This document shows, piece after piece, positions 20,269-30,322 of a stretch of 64,000 nucleotides of DNA. How positions within the stretch are numbered: the stretch's first letter is position 1; the number at the start of each line of letters is the position of its first letter. Made by a program: the position numbers and the translations under genes. Origin of the DNA: Phytobacter diazotrophicus (GTDB taxonomy: Bacteria; Pseudomonadota; Gammaproteobacteria; Enterobacterales; Enterobacteriaceae); NCBI GenBank assembly GCA_004346725.1, contig SMDE01000002.1, forward strand, positions 477,568 to 541,567. The letters run 5' to 3'. The notes below the pieces were generated by a model, which made no database searches, had not been told where the DNA came from, and worked only from the letters and a program-made list of their open reading frames with translations.

Positions 20269-20661
20269 GTTTTTATATCGCCATGCATGATAAAGACCCC
20301 CTAAGCCCCCAGGGCTGAGGAATCGCCACAAAAATTCGAGCACGAACGGTCCCCTCTCCTCTTTTGGGAGAGGGCCAGGGTGAGGGGAAAATGCGGCTCT
20401 GATGGTCATTCCGTTCACCTTATGTTCCTTGCTTTTCTGTCGCGACAGAACCCGTGAACGGGTAAAGGGGAACACCGCGTTCCCCTTTACAATCCCCGCG
20501 GCCCCGCAAAGAAATCGGTGCTTCGCACTGTGTTCGCCTCCCGCCCCGCTGCCTGCGGTCGGGGAAAAGGGTCAGCCCTGGCTAAAAAGGTCGAAAACGT
20601 TCACAGCATCTACCGCCCGCACCAAAGGTAGCCCCGGCAAGCTTCGCGCCGCCGGGGAAGG
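20269..20661. repeat. Hairpin-rich intergenic mosaic
   Basis: This gene-free stretch between argS and rhiN holds several inverted repeats. CCCTCTCC/GGAGAGGG at 20352-20374 is followed by CCAGGGTGAGGGG, a common enterobacterial intergenic motif. Three abutting palindromes follow: TCTGTCGCGACAGA (20436-20449), ACCCGT-GA-ACGGGT (20450-20463) and a 12-bp stem GTAAAGGGGAAC/GTTCCCCTTTAC (20462-20490). Near 20630-20660 CCCCGGC pairs with GCCGGGG. It is probably a composite of dispersed repeats; open frames across it look non-coding. Confidence 0.6.
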
Positions 20662-21801
20662 TTAGAAATACTTACGCAGATACTCGGTCAGACACAGCAT
20701 CGCCATGGCCTGACCATACGGCATAGAAGTCAGCGGGATCTGGCGGTAGAAATCGAGATTGCTGCCCATACCGGTACCGAATGAGACCTGCAGCAATTCG
20801 CCTTCAGGTGAGATATTCTTCACCACCGCTTTGATCGCTTTCTCAGCAACCTGCGCATATTCCTGGCCAACATAACGCTTACGTACCGCTTTCAGAATAC
20901 CGTAGGCAAAACCGGCGGTTGCCGACGCCTCAAGATAGGATGTCGGATCGTCGAGCAGCGTATGCCACAGCCCGCTGTCGTCCTGGCATTTCGCCAGCGC
21001 AGCGATTTGTGCGTTCAACACCTGAACCAGATAACGGCGTACCGCATTGTTTGCTGGTAAATCCACCAGCTCCAGGAAATCCGGGATCACGATGGTCAGC
21101 CAGCTATTGCCGCGCGCCCAACGGGCATGCGCGAAGTTATGGCAACCTTCGTAGTTCCAGCCGTGGAACCACAGGCCTGTCTCCCTGTCCATCAGGTTCT
21201 GCACATGCAGCAGGAACTGATAGGTCGCCTCTTCCACATACTCAGGACGGTTAAGCAGTTTACCGATTTTCGCCAGCGGCAGAACAGTCATCATCAGGGT
21301 GTCATCCCACATCTGCTGATGGTTCTCTTCTGCCAGAGTGATGTGTTGCATACCGCCGTGATCCGTACGTGGCATCTCATTCATCGCCCATTCAGCCCAG
21401 GTCTCCAGCCACGGCAGGAAAGCTGGATTCCGGGTCTCTTCATAGCGATACGCCAGCGTCAGAAACGGTGCCATGGTGTTTACGTTCTTGGTCGTCGCGC
21501 CTTCGGCAAAACGGTCAGCGAACCAGCTATCAATCACGTCACGCACCGTCTGGTCACCCGTCTGCTGGTAATACTGATACATACCGTACAGACCGACGCC
21601 GTGGGTCCATTCCCAGCCCGCCCAACCTTTGGTGTCAATCACACGCCCGTCGTCAAGCCGCAGTAAAAACTCGCCGGTGGTGTCGTGAATATTGACCAGA
21701 TTATGCGTGATCTTCTGAATCAATGATTTCAGCTCGTCGCGGGCGATAAAACGCTCTGGCTGACAAAGTAACGGGCTATGTTTGACAGGCCAAACCTTCA
21801 T
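20662..21801 (-). CDS. rhiN: Unsaturated rhamnogalacturonyl hydrolase (GH88/GH105)
   Basis: The 379-residue cytoplasmic enzyme matches GH105 hydrolases (YteR, YesR, RhiN), which cleave the unsaturated galacturonyl residue from rhamnogalacturonan oligosaccharides. Typical segments are GWEWTHGVGLYGMYQYYQ, MWDDTLMMTVLPLAKIGK, and GFAYGILKAVRK; the catalytic Asp is probably in WDDTLMM. There is no signal peptide. It lies ten bases after the transporter gene and is co-transcribed with it, as in the rhiTN operon of Dickeya. Confidence 0.88.
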   Translation of the reverse strand: MKVWPVKHSPLLCQPERFIARDELKSLIQKITHNLVNIHDTTGEFLLRLDDGRVIDTKGWAGWEWTHGVGLYGMYQYYQQTGDQTVRDVIDSWFADRFAEGATTKNVNTMAPFLTLAYRYEETRNPAFLPWLETWAEWAMNEMPRTDHGGMQHITLAEENHQQMWDDTLMMTVLPLAKIGKLLNRPEYVEEATYQFLLHVQNLMDRETGLWFHGWNYEGCHNFAHARWARGNSWLTIVIPDFLELVDLPANNAVRRYLVQVLNAQIAALAKCQDDSGLWHTLLDDPTSYLEASATAGFAYGILKAVRKRYVGQEYAQVAEKAIKAVVKNISPEGELLQVSFGTGMGSNLDFYRQIPLTSMPYGQAMAMLCLTEYLRKYF

Positions 21802-21811
21802 ATTCTTAACC

Positions 21812-23389
21812 TCAGTTGTAAGTCGATTTCAGTGACGCGTTTTCTTTCAGGGAAGGCGCGGCAGGTTTATTACGATTCAGATAGCCGATATTGTTGTTGC
21901 CCCACAGGGACTCAAACGGCATGCCGGCCAGCATCTCAACGGTGGCACGCGCTTGCGGCGTTGCGCTTTCCGGAATTACACGACCGGACTCACGCATTTT
22001 GGCCGTCTCTTCACGCAGAATGCTGTGGGTTTTCAGGTTCAGTTTGAAACGCAGAGAGACCAGGAAACCGCAGGCCAGCACCAGCAACGTACCGAAGCAC
22101 ATGATCATCAGGATGGTATGGCTCACTTCCGGCACCTGCGTTTTCTGGCCGGAGACAAACCCGGATGCCTGCATCACAATCCCCACCAGCATGACCGCAC
22201 CGGCCTGAGAGGCTTTCCGGGTCAGGGTCATGATGCCCGCGAAGATCCCTTCCCGGCGCTGGCCGGTAACCACTTCATCGATATCCGCGATATAGGTATA
22301 GGTGTTCCACGGTACGTAGTTGATACCACCACGGCCCAGACCGGCAACGGCAGACACCAGCAGCAACAAGGCATAGATGTCGCTCAGGCCCGCCCAGTAG
22401 AGGATGGCGAAAGATGCCGCGCTCAGACCAAACAGCACCACCACCATGCGATAAGACGGCGCCGGTCCAAAACGGATGCACAGCGGGATCATGGCGATAA
22501 CGGCGATAAACTGGAAGATAGCCATGGTGCCCAGCAAGTTAGACGCGACAGACGCTTCCTGCATCAGAACGAAAACAACATAGTAGGTAAAGACGGCGTT
22601 AAAGACGTCCTGTGCGATATAGCCGCCCAGGTACATCCCCAGGTGCTGGCGGAAAATCTTAATGCGCAGCGTTGAGCTCAGTTCAACAAACAGGCGACGC
22701 AGGCTCTGCCCCAGCGTCAGGTGTTTTTTCTCAGCTTCGGCGCGCAGCGCCGCTTCGGTCCACGCTTCACGCGGACGCTCCCAGGTAAAGCACCAGACAA
22801 AAGTCAGCATCAGCGCGCACAGTACAGAGAACACCAGGCTTGCGTAGAAGAAAGAGATTGGGTTGTCTTTACCGAAGTGGGCCAGCAGCAGACCCGGCAG
22901 GAACGAGGCGAGGATAGCGGACATCTGCGCCATCGAGATACGCGCGCCGGAGAATTTGGTTTTCTGTTTGAAATCATCGGTCATTTCCGGCACCAGCGTT
23001 TCGTACGGCACCAGGATCATGGTATAGACCACATCAAACAGCAGATATGTCAGCAGGTAATACCAGAAGCTCATGTCCCCTACCCACATAATGGAGTAGC
23101 TGAACACACAGGGGATACCTAACAGGATAAAGAACTTACGGCGACCAAAGCGTTTACCCAGCCAGGTCGAGCCGAAGTTATCGGTTAAAAAGCCCATCAA
23201 TGGACTTACCACCGCATCCAGTACCCTGGCAGCCGCAAAAATAAACGTCGCTTCGATAGGCGTCAGGCCACAGAACGTGGTGTAGAAATAGAGTAGCCAT
23301 GCGGCGGTAAGTGCTGTCGTGCCCGCCCCCAGGAAGTCGCCCGAACCATAGGCGAGGTAGTTAACCAATCCAATTTTACGTGTTTTCAT
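21812..23389 (-). CDS. rhiT: Rhamnogalacturonide transporter (GPH/MFS family)
   Basis: The 525-residue inner-membrane protein has about twelve membrane segments and the glycoside-pentoside-hexuronide cation symporter layout (start MKTRKIGLVNYLAYGSGDFL; RVLDAVVSPLMGFLTDN; later GGINYVPWNTYTYIADIDEV). It is the likely uptake system for rhamnogalacturonan oligosaccharides that RhiN then degrades. The C-terminal tail after residue 470 is hydrophilic and long. Its promoter carries a KdgR-like box. Confidence 0.87.
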   Translation of the reverse strand: MKTRKIGLVNYLAYGSGDFLGAGTTALTAAWLLYFYTTFCGLTPIEATFIFAAARVLDAVVSPLMGFLTDNFGSTWLGKRFGRRKFFILLGIPCVFSYSIMWVGDMSFWYYLLTYLLFDVVYTMILVPYETLVPEMTDDFKQKTKFSGARISMAQMSAILASFLPGLLLAHFGKDNPISFFYASLVFSVLCALMLTFVWCFTWERPREAWTEAALRAEAEKKHLTLGQSLRRLFVELSSTLRIKIFRQHLGMYLGGYIAQDVFNAVFTYYVVFVLMQEASVASNLLGTMAIFQFIAVIAMIPLCIRFGPAPSYRMVVVLFGLSAASFAILYWAGLSDIYALLLLVSAVAGLGRGGINYVPWNTYTYIADIDEVVTGQRREGIFAGIMTLTRKASQAGAVMLVGIVMQASGFVSGQKTQVPEVSHTILMIMCFGTLLVLACGFLVSLRFKLNLKTHSILREETAKMRESGRVIPESATPQARATVEMLAGMPFESLWGNNNIGYLNRNKPAAPSLKENASLKSTYN

Positions 23390-23558
23390 TGCCGTTAACC
23401 CTGTTTATTAGTGAGGGACCTCTGGCAATCCGGCTTCGCCAAAGGTAATGCTTACACGGCTAAAGTAAGAGTATGTGCTTTGGGATACCTTTCTGTTTCT
23501 GCCACGACCGGGAGGCAAATGGCAAAAATACAAAGAGTGCCGCAACGCGCTTCACTGA

Positions 23559-23587
23559 TTTATAAAACAGTGTTTCTTTTGGTTCAA
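23559..23587 (-). promoter_or_regulatory. rhiT promoter with KdgR-like operator
   Basis: On the minus strand TTGAAC (23582-23587) and TATAAA (23559-23564) are spaced by 17 bases. The spacer holds AAAACAGTGTTTC (23564-23576), matching the KdgR consensus AATRAAAYRNYRTTTYATT at about 17 of 19 positions over 23561-23579. KdgR is the repressor of pectin catabolism genes, so binding here would block RNA polymerase. Confidence 0.7.
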
Positions 23588-23663
23588 AAGGCAGGGTCAT
23601 AATTTGCGAGCCAGCCATCAGATTCCTGAGTAGAACGATGATGGCTGGTGAAAAGACGAGCGG

Positions 23664-24059
23664 CTAGCGGTAGTTAACGATAACCTGGATACTGCTAACA
23701 TTGAGGGCGGGAATCAATCTTCCGCCGCCGGGGACTTCCCAGATAAAGCGTAACGGCTCAATCGCGGGCACATCGGCGAAGGCGACAGTGGTTCCGCTCT
23801 GGGCGTCGAGTTGCACACAGCGTGTCTGGCTACACAAGCGTGTATTTAACCCCGCAGGCGTCGGGCCGATTAGCTCATAACGCCACGAAACTACCGTCAT
23901 CAGGCCATTGACCGGCTGCGAAGGGGCAAGAACACGCGATGACATGGCCTGCCCACGATTGCTGAGAATGACCCCGATATTGCTTGCCTGCCATGCGCCG
24001 TTTCCGGCGGCATGGACAAACAAAGGCAACGCAAGAAGTAACCCGGCAAGCTTACGCAT
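23664..24059 (-). CDS. flhE: Flagellar protein FlhE
   Basis: FlhE is a small periplasmic protein linked to proper flagellar export and to preventing proton leakage through the export gate. The 131-residue product begins with a signal peptide (MRKLAGLLLALPLFVHA) and has two cysteines (RLCSQTRCVQLD) that could form a disulfide. It overlaps the flhA stop by one base (TAATG), completing the flhBAE operon. An inverted repeat (CCAGCCATCA/TGATGGCTGG at 23611-23648) lies downstream without a T-run. Confidence 0.95.
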   Translation of the reverse strand: MRKLAGLLLALPLFVHAAGNGAWQASNIGVILSNRGQAMSSRVLAPSQPVNGLMTVVSWRYELIGPTPAGLNTRLCSQTRCVQLDAQSGTTVAFADVPAIEPLRFIWEVPGGGRLIPALNVSSIQVIVNYR

Positions 24060-26137
24060 TATTTGCCTCCGATGGTCGCCGTCATCCGAATCGGACGGTT
24101 ATCTGACATTTCCATGTTCGACAACACCACCAGTTGCGGCAGGCTGCGACGCAAGAAGCGAGACAGCAACGGACGCAACGCATGGTTGACCAGCAGTACC
24201 GGCGGCGCGCCAAGCATCTCCTGACGCTGCAATGCTTCCTGGGTTTGCTCAAGTAAACGATCGGCAAGGCCCGGCTCCAGCCCACCGCCGCCTTGCAATG
24301 CTTGCAACAGCAGGCGTTCGAGCGGCGTATCAAGGCCAATAACCTGCACTTCGCCACTGCCAGGGAACCATTGCTGGGTAATCGCACGGCCCAGCGCCAC
24401 GCGAACAACCGTGGTCAGTTCGTAGGGATCGGTTTGCAGCGGAGCGTGTTCTGCCAGCGTCTCCAGAATGGTGCGCATATCGCGGATCGGCACTTTTTCT
24501 GCCAGCAGGTTTTGCAGCACTTTATGCAGCGTTGTCAGCGTAACAACTCCCGGCACCAGATCTTCGGTGAGTTTCGGCATTTCCTGAGTCACGCGGTCAA
24601 GCAGTTGTTGCGCTTCCTGACGCCCAAACAGCTCCGGGGCAAACTGGCCGATCACGTGGTTCAGGTGCGTTGCGACAACCGTACTGGCCTCAACCACGGT
24701 GAAGCCCTGGATCTGCGCCTGCTCTTTGAGGGCGCTCTCAATCCAGATAGCCGCCAGGCCAAAGGCCGGATCGACAGTCTGTTCCCCTGGTAACGAACCT
24801 GCTGCGGTCCCCGGGTTAATCGCCAGCCAGCGCCCCGGATAGGCATCACCGCTCCCCACTTCCACCCCTTTCATCAGGATGCGGTAACGGGCTGGCGGCA
24901 AGTCCATGTTGTCACGAATATGCACCACCGGCGGCAGGAACCCCATGTCCTGGGCGAATTTTTTACGAATACTGCGGATACGCCCCAACAGTTCGCCATC
25001 CTGCTGGAAATCCACCATCGGAATCAGGCGATAGCCCACTTCCATGCCCAGTGAATCTTCAAGTTGCACATCATTCCAGGTGGCTTCCACCGCCTGGTTA
25101 TTTTCTGGCATCTTGATTGGCGTCGCTTCCGCCGGCGCCTTCTCTTCTTTACCGCGCAGCCACCAGGCCAGCGCCAGCAGACCCACGGTGAAAAGCAGGA
25201 AGACAAAGTTCGGCATACCTGGGACCAGGCCAAACAGACCCAGTACCGCGGCACTGAGCACCATTACGCGTGGGTTAGTAAACAACTGGCTAACAATCTG
25301 CTGACCGACGTCTTCATCGTTTGCCACGCGTGTCACAATAACACCCGCTGCGGTGGAGATAACCAGCGCCGGGATCTGTGCCACCAGACCATCACCGATG
25401 GTCAACAGGGTATAACTTTGCGCCGCATCGCCCATCGACAGGCCATGCTGCAACACCCCCACCAGCAGGCCGCCGATGACGTTGATAACCATGATCAGGA
25501 TGCCCGCGATGGCGTCACCGCGCACAAACTTACTCGCACCGTCCATGGAGCCGTAGAAGTCAGCTTCCTGGGTCACATCGGAACGACGACGTTTCGCCTC
25601 ATCTTCACCGATAAGCCCGGCGTTAAGGTCGGCGTCGATAGCCATCTGTTTACCCGGCATCCCGTCCAGTACAAAACGTGCGCCCACTTCCGCGATACGC
25701 CCCGCACCTTTGGTGATAACCATAAAGTTGATGATAACGAGGATGATGAACACCACGATACCGATGGCAAAGTTACCGCCAACAAGGAAGTGACCAAAGG
25801 CTTCAACCACCCTACCCGCCGCCGCCGTGCCGGTATGGCCTTCCAACAGAATGATACGGGTAGAGGCAACGTTCAGCGCCAGGCGCAGCAACGTGGTAAA
25901 CAGCAATACGGTGGGAAATGCCGCGAACTCGAGGGTTTTCTGGGTGAACATCGCCACCAGAAGCACCATAATCGAGAGCGCAATGTTGAAGGTAAAAAGC
26001 AGGTCGAGCACGAATGCCGGCAACGGCAAAACCATCATCGACAGAATCAACAAAATCAGCAGGGGTCCCGCCAGAATTTGCCATTGTGTTGATTTCAGGT
26101 TGCCAGGCAGACGCAACATTGCCACCAGATTAGCCAT
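24059..26137 (-). CDS. flhA: Flagellar export gate protein FlhA
   Basis: FlhA is the major component of the flagellar type III export gate in the inner membrane. The 692-residue protein has eight N-terminal membrane segments (about 20-320), the conserved cytoplasmic loop with RIAEVGARFVLDGMPGKQMA, and a large C-terminal cytoplasmic domain that docks chaperones and substrates. Length equals E. coli FlhA. It overlaps flhB by eight bases. Confidence 0.97.
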   Translation of the reverse strand: MANLVAMLRLPGNLKSTQWQILAGPLLILLILSMMVLPLPAFVLDLLFTFNIALSIMVLLVAMFTQKTLEFAAFPTVLLFTTLLRLALNVASTRIILLEGHTGTAAAGRVVEAFGHFLVGGNFAIGIVVFIILVIINFMVITKGAGRIAEVGARFVLDGMPGKQMAIDADLNAGLIGEDEAKRRRSDVTQEADFYGSMDGASKFVRGDAIAGILIMVINVIGGLLVGVLQHGLSMGDAAQSYTLLTIGDGLVAQIPALVISTAAGVIVTRVANDEDVGQQIVSQLFTNPRVMVLSAAVLGLFGLVPGMPNFVFLLFTVGLLALAWWLRGKEEKAPAEATPIKMPENNQAVEATWNDVQLEDSLGMEVGYRLIPMVDFQQDGELLGRIRSIRKKFAQDMGFLPPVVHIRDNMDLPPARYRILMKGVEVGSGDAYPGRWLAINPGTAAGSLPGEQTVDPAFGLAAIWIESALKEQAQIQGFTVVEASTVVATHLNHVIGQFAPELFGRQEAQQLLDRVTQEMPKLTEDLVPGVVTLTTLHKVLQNLLAEKVPIRDMRTILETLAEHAPLQTDPYELTTVVRVALGRAITQQWFPGSGEVQVIGLDTPLERLLLQALQGGGGLEPGLADRLLEQTQEALQRQEMLGAPPVLLVNHALRPLLSRFLRRSLPQLVVLSNMEMSDNRPIRMTATIGGK

Positions 26138-27278
26138 CAGTGTCCTTCTCGTTCATAAAATCCAGCGACTCTGGCACTGGGAGATTTTCAGGTCTTGCCG
26201 GGCGTTTGCCCCCGGCAAGCTTCCAGCGTTTCAATTGCCATACCCAGGCTAAAACCTCAGCCACGGCCGAGTAAAGCTGGCCAGGGATCTGCTGACCGAT
26301 TTCAGCATGGCGGTACAGGGCGCGCGCCAGCGGCGGCGCCTCAAGGATCGGAATACGGTTTTCGCTGCCAATTTCACGAATACGCAGCGCAATCAAACCA
26401 GAACCCTTCGCAATCACCTTTGGCGCACTCATTTTATTCTCGTCATATTGCAGTGCGACGGAGTAGTGCGTCGGGTTCGTTACAATCACATCGGCTTTCG
26501 GCACATCTGCCATCATACGACGGCGCGCCGCGGCACGTTGTAGCTGGCGGATACGCCCCTTAACATGCGGGTCACCCTCCTGCTGTTTAAATTCATCACG
26601 GATATCCTGTTTGGACATGCGCAATTTTTTCAGGTGGCTGTAGATCTGCCAGAAGACGTCAAATCCCACCATCGGGATTATCGATAGCACGACCAACAGG
26701 CAACACATCCCGGCCAGATTCAGCGCGCTGGCCATCGCAGTGACCGGTGCCTCCATCATCAGGCGCATGATTTCCGGCCATTTATACCACAGATAAAAGG
26801 CGGCCACGCTGCCCATCAGGGCCGTTTTCATAATGGCCTTGACCAGCTCTGCCACGACCTGCGCCGAAAACAGGCGCTTAATTCCACTCAACGGGTTAAT
26901 TTTAGAAAAATTGAACTGTATCGATTTTCCGCTTAACACCAGGCCACCCAGTGCCGGGGGAGCTGCCAGCGCCACCAGCACCACACCTGCCACCAGCGGT
27001 AACAGCGCCAGCGCAGTATTTTTGAGCAACGCGATGAGATGCCCAAGGATCATTTTTTGGTCATTGATAATGCCATGATCAAAACGTAATCCCGACGACA
27101 TGATGCCCGACAGTTTGCGGGCAAACGCGTCCCCACCCATCCAGAGCACGCCCACCCCAACAAAGAGCATCAATATTGATGTCAGCTCTTTCGATCGGGG
27201 AACTTGCCCTTCCTCACGGGCCTTCTCTTTTCGGTGGGGTGTGGGGGCTTCTGTTTTGTCGTCGCTATCGTCTGCCAC
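26130..27278 (-). CDS. flhB: Flagellar export protein FlhB
   Basis: FlhB sets substrate specificity of flagellar export. The 382-residue protein has four membrane segments and the self-cleaving NPTH motif (VTNPTHYSVAL, about 269-272). The start is GTG at 27276-27278 (reads as ADDSDDKTEAPTPHRKEKAR after the initiator), matching the family N-terminus. The C-terminal tail differs from K-12. In E. coli cheZ lies directly upstream; here a CPBP protease gene is inserted in between. Confidence 0.96.
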   Translation of the reverse strand: MADDSDDKTEAPTPHRKEKAREEGQVPRSKELTSILMLFVGVGVLWMGGDAFARKLSGIMSSGLRFDHGIINDQKMILGHLIALLKNTALALLPLVAGVVLVALAAPPALGGLVLSGKSIQFNFSKINPLSGIKRLFSAQVVAELVKAIMKTALMGSVAAFYLWYKWPEIMRLMMEAPVTAMASALNLAGMCCLLVVLSIIPMVGFDVFWQIYSHLKKLRMSKQDIRDEFKQQEGDPHVKGRIRQLQRAAARRRMMADVPKADVIVTNPTHYSVALQYDENKMSAPKVIAKGSGLIALRIREIGSENRIPILEAPPLARALYRHAEIGQQIPGQLYSAVAEVLAWVWQLKRWKLAGGKRPARPENLPVPESLDFMNEKDTDG

Positions 27279-27501
27279 GGCTCAAATCCACGGGTAGATG
27301 TTTGATGACATAATGCCAGAGTCAAGTCGGTCTAATGGGCAGAGTAAGGCATAAAAACACGGGGTTTTCGCGATTTGAGAAAAGGAAAAGTGCATGTACT
27401 TATCCGCCAACGATATACTACCGCGTGGGTCAGAAAAGCTGCTTTTGCAGCGTATGCCTATAAAAAAGATATAAAACGTAATTAACACAGGGATGATAAC
27501 C

Positions 27502-28152
27502 ATGCTGTTCAATCAGGAGCAGAGACGTCATCACACAATGATGTGTCTCGCAGCAGTACTGATTTATCATTGTTTTTTCTTTATTGTGGCACTGCTGCCC
27601 AATTATGCCGCGCTCTATCATTCAGGTTTTGCTGCGCTATTTGTCGGCCTGGCCGTGAGCTTGCCGTGCACACTCCTGCTCTGGCGATACTACAACCATC
27701 ACTACCCTTTTATGCCGTTGGGGCAATTTAACCCCGGTTATTTCGCATTGGGCTTACTGGCTATTATCGCACTCAATATTGTCTGGCAGGTTTTGGGGAT
27801 CGAAGAAGAGTGGGTGGCATCGCTAAAGAGCTACTCGGTTTCTGCGCGTTGGGGTCTGGCGTTCGCCATTTGTTTTATTGCCCCGTTTTGTGAAGAGGTG
27901 ATTTTTCGCGGCTTCTTACTCAACGCCTTTCTGCGCTGGGGACGCTTTGCCAGGCAGCAGAGCATCGTGGTGACTTCGGTAGCCTTTGCGCTTATGCATA
28001 CGCAATACCACGCGCCAGCCACCTTTATCTGGCTGTTTACTTTTTCGGCTCTGCTTTGCGTGGTAAGAATGTCATCCGGTGGGCTACTGCTGCCAATGCT
28101 GCTACATATGCTCAATAACACCGCCTCATTTTCCTTGTCCACGATGAGCTAA
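27502..28152 (+). CDS. CPBP-family intramembrane metalloprotease
   Basis: The 216-residue, very hydrophobic protein has about six membrane segments and the motifs of the CAAX protease/bacteriocin-processing (CPBP, ABI) family: EExxxR as CEEVIFRG (Glu131, Glu132, Arg136), FxxxH as FALMHTQY (His166), and a third motif HMLNN (His202). These residues bind zinc and cleave within membranes. I chose ATG 27502 because AGGG is well spaced there; an ATG nine bases upstream touches AGGG directly. It lies alone, divergent from flhB and convergent with cheZ, with a bidirectional terminator. Its substrate is unknown; roles in CPBP families include peptide maturation, immunity and membrane stress. Confidence 0.88.
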   Translation: MLFNQEQRRHHTMMCLAAVLIYHCFFFIVALLPNYAALYHSGFAALFVGLAVSLPCTLLLWRYYNHHYPFMPLGQFNPGYFALGLLAIIALNIVWQVLGIEEEWVASLKSYSVSARWGLAFAICFIAPFCEEVIFRGFLLNAFLRWGRFARQQSIVVTSVAFALMHTQYHAPATFIWLFTFSALLCVVRMSSGGLLLPMLLHMLNNTASFSLSTMS

Positions 28153-28153
28153 A

Positions 28154-28183
28154 AAAACGGGAAGCATTGCTGCTTCCCGTTTT
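28154..28183. terminator. Bidirectional terminator between CPBP gene and cheZ
   Basis: AAAACGGGAAGCA (28154-28166), loop TTGC, TGCTTCCCGTTTT (28171-28183): a perfect 13-bp stem with A-run and T-run, serving both convergent genes. Confidence 0.92.
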
Positions 28184-28208
28184 ATCAGTATGGCTCAGTG
28201 CAAGGACA

Positions 28209-28853
28209 TCAGAAACCGAGACTGTCGAGCAGATCGTCAACCTGATCCTGGCTTGCCACCACGCCCGCTTTCGTCGCATCAAGCTGCGGCCCATTGAGCA
28301 GACTTTCGTTTTCACGTTTCGGACGCGCAGACTGATCGGGAATGTTTTCGATCAGCACCATCAGAAGCTGTCGTTCAATTTCCTGAATCACATCCATCAT
28401 ACGCTTGATAACCTGACCGGTAAGGTCCTGGAAATCCTGCGCCATCATGATGTCTAACAGTTGCGCGTTGGTGAAGCTGGTGTGTCCCGGCACATCACCG
28501 AGGAATTTACGGGTGTCAGTCACCAGTTCACGGGCATCTTTCAGCTCGATAGGATTTTCAAACCACTCATCCCAACGCTTGGACAGGGATTTGGCCCCTT
28601 TTTCCATCGCATCCTGATGCGGTTGCGACGCCTCGACGCTATTGAGTGCGCGTTCAGCCGCCTGCGCGGTCATCTGCACCACGTAATCAAGACGATCACG
28701 GGCATCAGGAATGGCTTCCGCCGCTTCAGCAATCGCCTGATCCAATCCCAATTCACGTAAACTGTCACGCAGCATACGTGTCAGGCTACCGATACGGGCA
28801 ATGATATCGCTGGCTGAATGTTCTTCCGTAGGTTTAATTGAAGGTTGAATCAT
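28209..28853 (-). CDS. cheZ: Chemotaxis protein phosphatase CheZ
   Basis: CheZ removes phosphate from CheY-P to end the motor signal. The 214-residue protein shows the active segment [18 protein letters not shown] with the catalytic Gln, and the C-terminal CheY-binding helix [10 protein letters not shown]. It is the last gene of the tar-tap-cheRBYZ operon, 10 bases after cheY. Confidence 0.97.
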   Translation of the reverse strand: MIQPSIKPTEEHSASDIIARIGSLTRMLRDSLRELGLDQAIAEAAEAIPDARDRLDYVVQMTAQAAERALNSVEASQPHQDAMEKGAKSLSKRWDEWFENPIELKDARELVTDTRKFLGDVPGHTSFTNAQLLDIMMAQDFQDLTGQVIKRMMDVIQEIERQLLMVLIENIPDQSARPKRENESLLNGPQLDATKAGVVASQDQVDDLLDSLGF

Positions 28854-28863
28854 CGTCCAGTCC

Positions 28864-29259
<396 letters not shown>

Positions 29260-29269
29260 TCACTCCTCG

Positions 29270-30322
29270 TTAAATACGTATTGCCTGTCCGGCACTAATT
29301 TTTGCCAACATCTGCTGGCTTACCTGGCTAAGATCGACCACTTCGCTGACGCCACCCATATTGATAGCTTCGCGCGGCATGCCGAACACCACACAACTTG
29401 CCTCATTTTGTGCAATGGTCCAGGCTCCAGCCTGGTGCATCGCTAACATTCCGGCCGCACCGTCATTGCCCATACCGGTGAGGATAACCCCCACGGCATT
29501 GCGCCCGGCGTATTTCGCGACCGAATGAAACAGTACGTCCACAGCGGGACGGTGACGGTTCACCGGCGGCCCATCGTGGATCTTAATCTGATAGTTTGCC
29601 CCGCTACGCGCCAGCTCCATATGCTTGTCGCCCGGCGCAATATACGCATGTCCTGGCAGGACACGCTCACCATCTTCCGCCTCTTTCACGGTAATCTGGC
29701 ACAGCTTATTCAGGCGTTCGGCAAACGAACGTGTGAACCCTGGCGGCATGTGCTGCGTAATAAGAATACCCGGACTTGACAGCGGCAATGGCTGGAGTAC
29801 ATGACGAATTGCCTCTGTTCCTCCGGTTGAAGCGCCAATGGCCAGCAATTTTTCCGAACTTAACAACGGACCAGACTTCAACGCTGCCGGGGCTGCCGAC
29901 ATGGGTTTATGTGCCGCAAGGCGCGCGCGCGAGGCGGTACGCACTTTTTCGGCGATCATTTCGCTGTAGGCCAGCATCCCTTCGCGAATACCGAGCTGGG
30001 GTTTAGTGACGAAATCAATCGCCCCTAACTCCAGCGCACGCAGCGTCACTTCTGAGCCTTTTCCCGTCAGGGAAGAAACCATCACGACTGGCATCGGACG
30101 CAGGCGCATCAGTTTTTCCAGGAAATCCAGACCGTCCATCCGCGGCATTTCCACATCAAGCGTCAGCACATCAGGGTTAAATTTTTTAATTAAATCCCGT
30201 GCAACCAACGGATCCGGCGCCGTCGCCACCATTTCCATATCGCTGTGGCTATTGATAATTTCGGTCATGATTTGGCGCATCAATGCAGAATCATCGACGG
30301 ACATTACCCTGATTTTACTCAT
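29270..30322 (-). CDS. cheB: Receptor methylesterase/deamidase CheB
   Basis: CheB removes methyl groups from receptors and deamidates glutamines in adaptation. The 350-residue protein has a receiver domain with Asp56 ([11 protein letters not shown]) and a C-terminal esterase domain with catalytic Ser ([11 protein letters not shown]), His ([10 protein letters not shown]) and Asp ([10 protein letters not shown]). It overlaps cheR by four bases. Confidence 0.97.
   Translation of the reverse strand: MSKIRVMSVDDSALMRQIMTEIINSHSDMEMVATAPDPLVARDLIKKFNPDVLTLDVEMPRMDGLDFLEKLMRLRPMPVVMVSSLTGKGSEVTLRALELGAIDFVTKPQLGIREGMLAYSEMIAEKVRTASRARLAAHKPMSAAPAALKSGPLLSSEKLLAIGASTGGTEAIRHVLQPLPLSSPGILITQHMPPGFTRSFAERLNKLCQITVKEAEDGERVLPGHAYIAPGDKHMELARSGANYQIKIHDGPPVNRHRPAVDVLFHSVAKYAGRNAVGVILTGMGNDGAAGMLAMHQAGAWTIAQNEASCVVFGMPREAINMGGVSEVVDLSQVSQQMLAKISAGQAIRI

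Noticed and set aside
19957..20475. Minus-strand frame with SPHPGPLPKEERG in the mosaic after argS.
   Set aside because: This peptide is the usual false translation of the CCCTCTCC/GGAGAGGG intergenic repeat; the rest is argS antisense.
25064..26092. Long plus-strand open frame of 342 codons opposite flhA.
   Set aside because: It mirrors flhA, is rich in His, Gln and Asn as antisense frames usually are, and has no recognisable domain.
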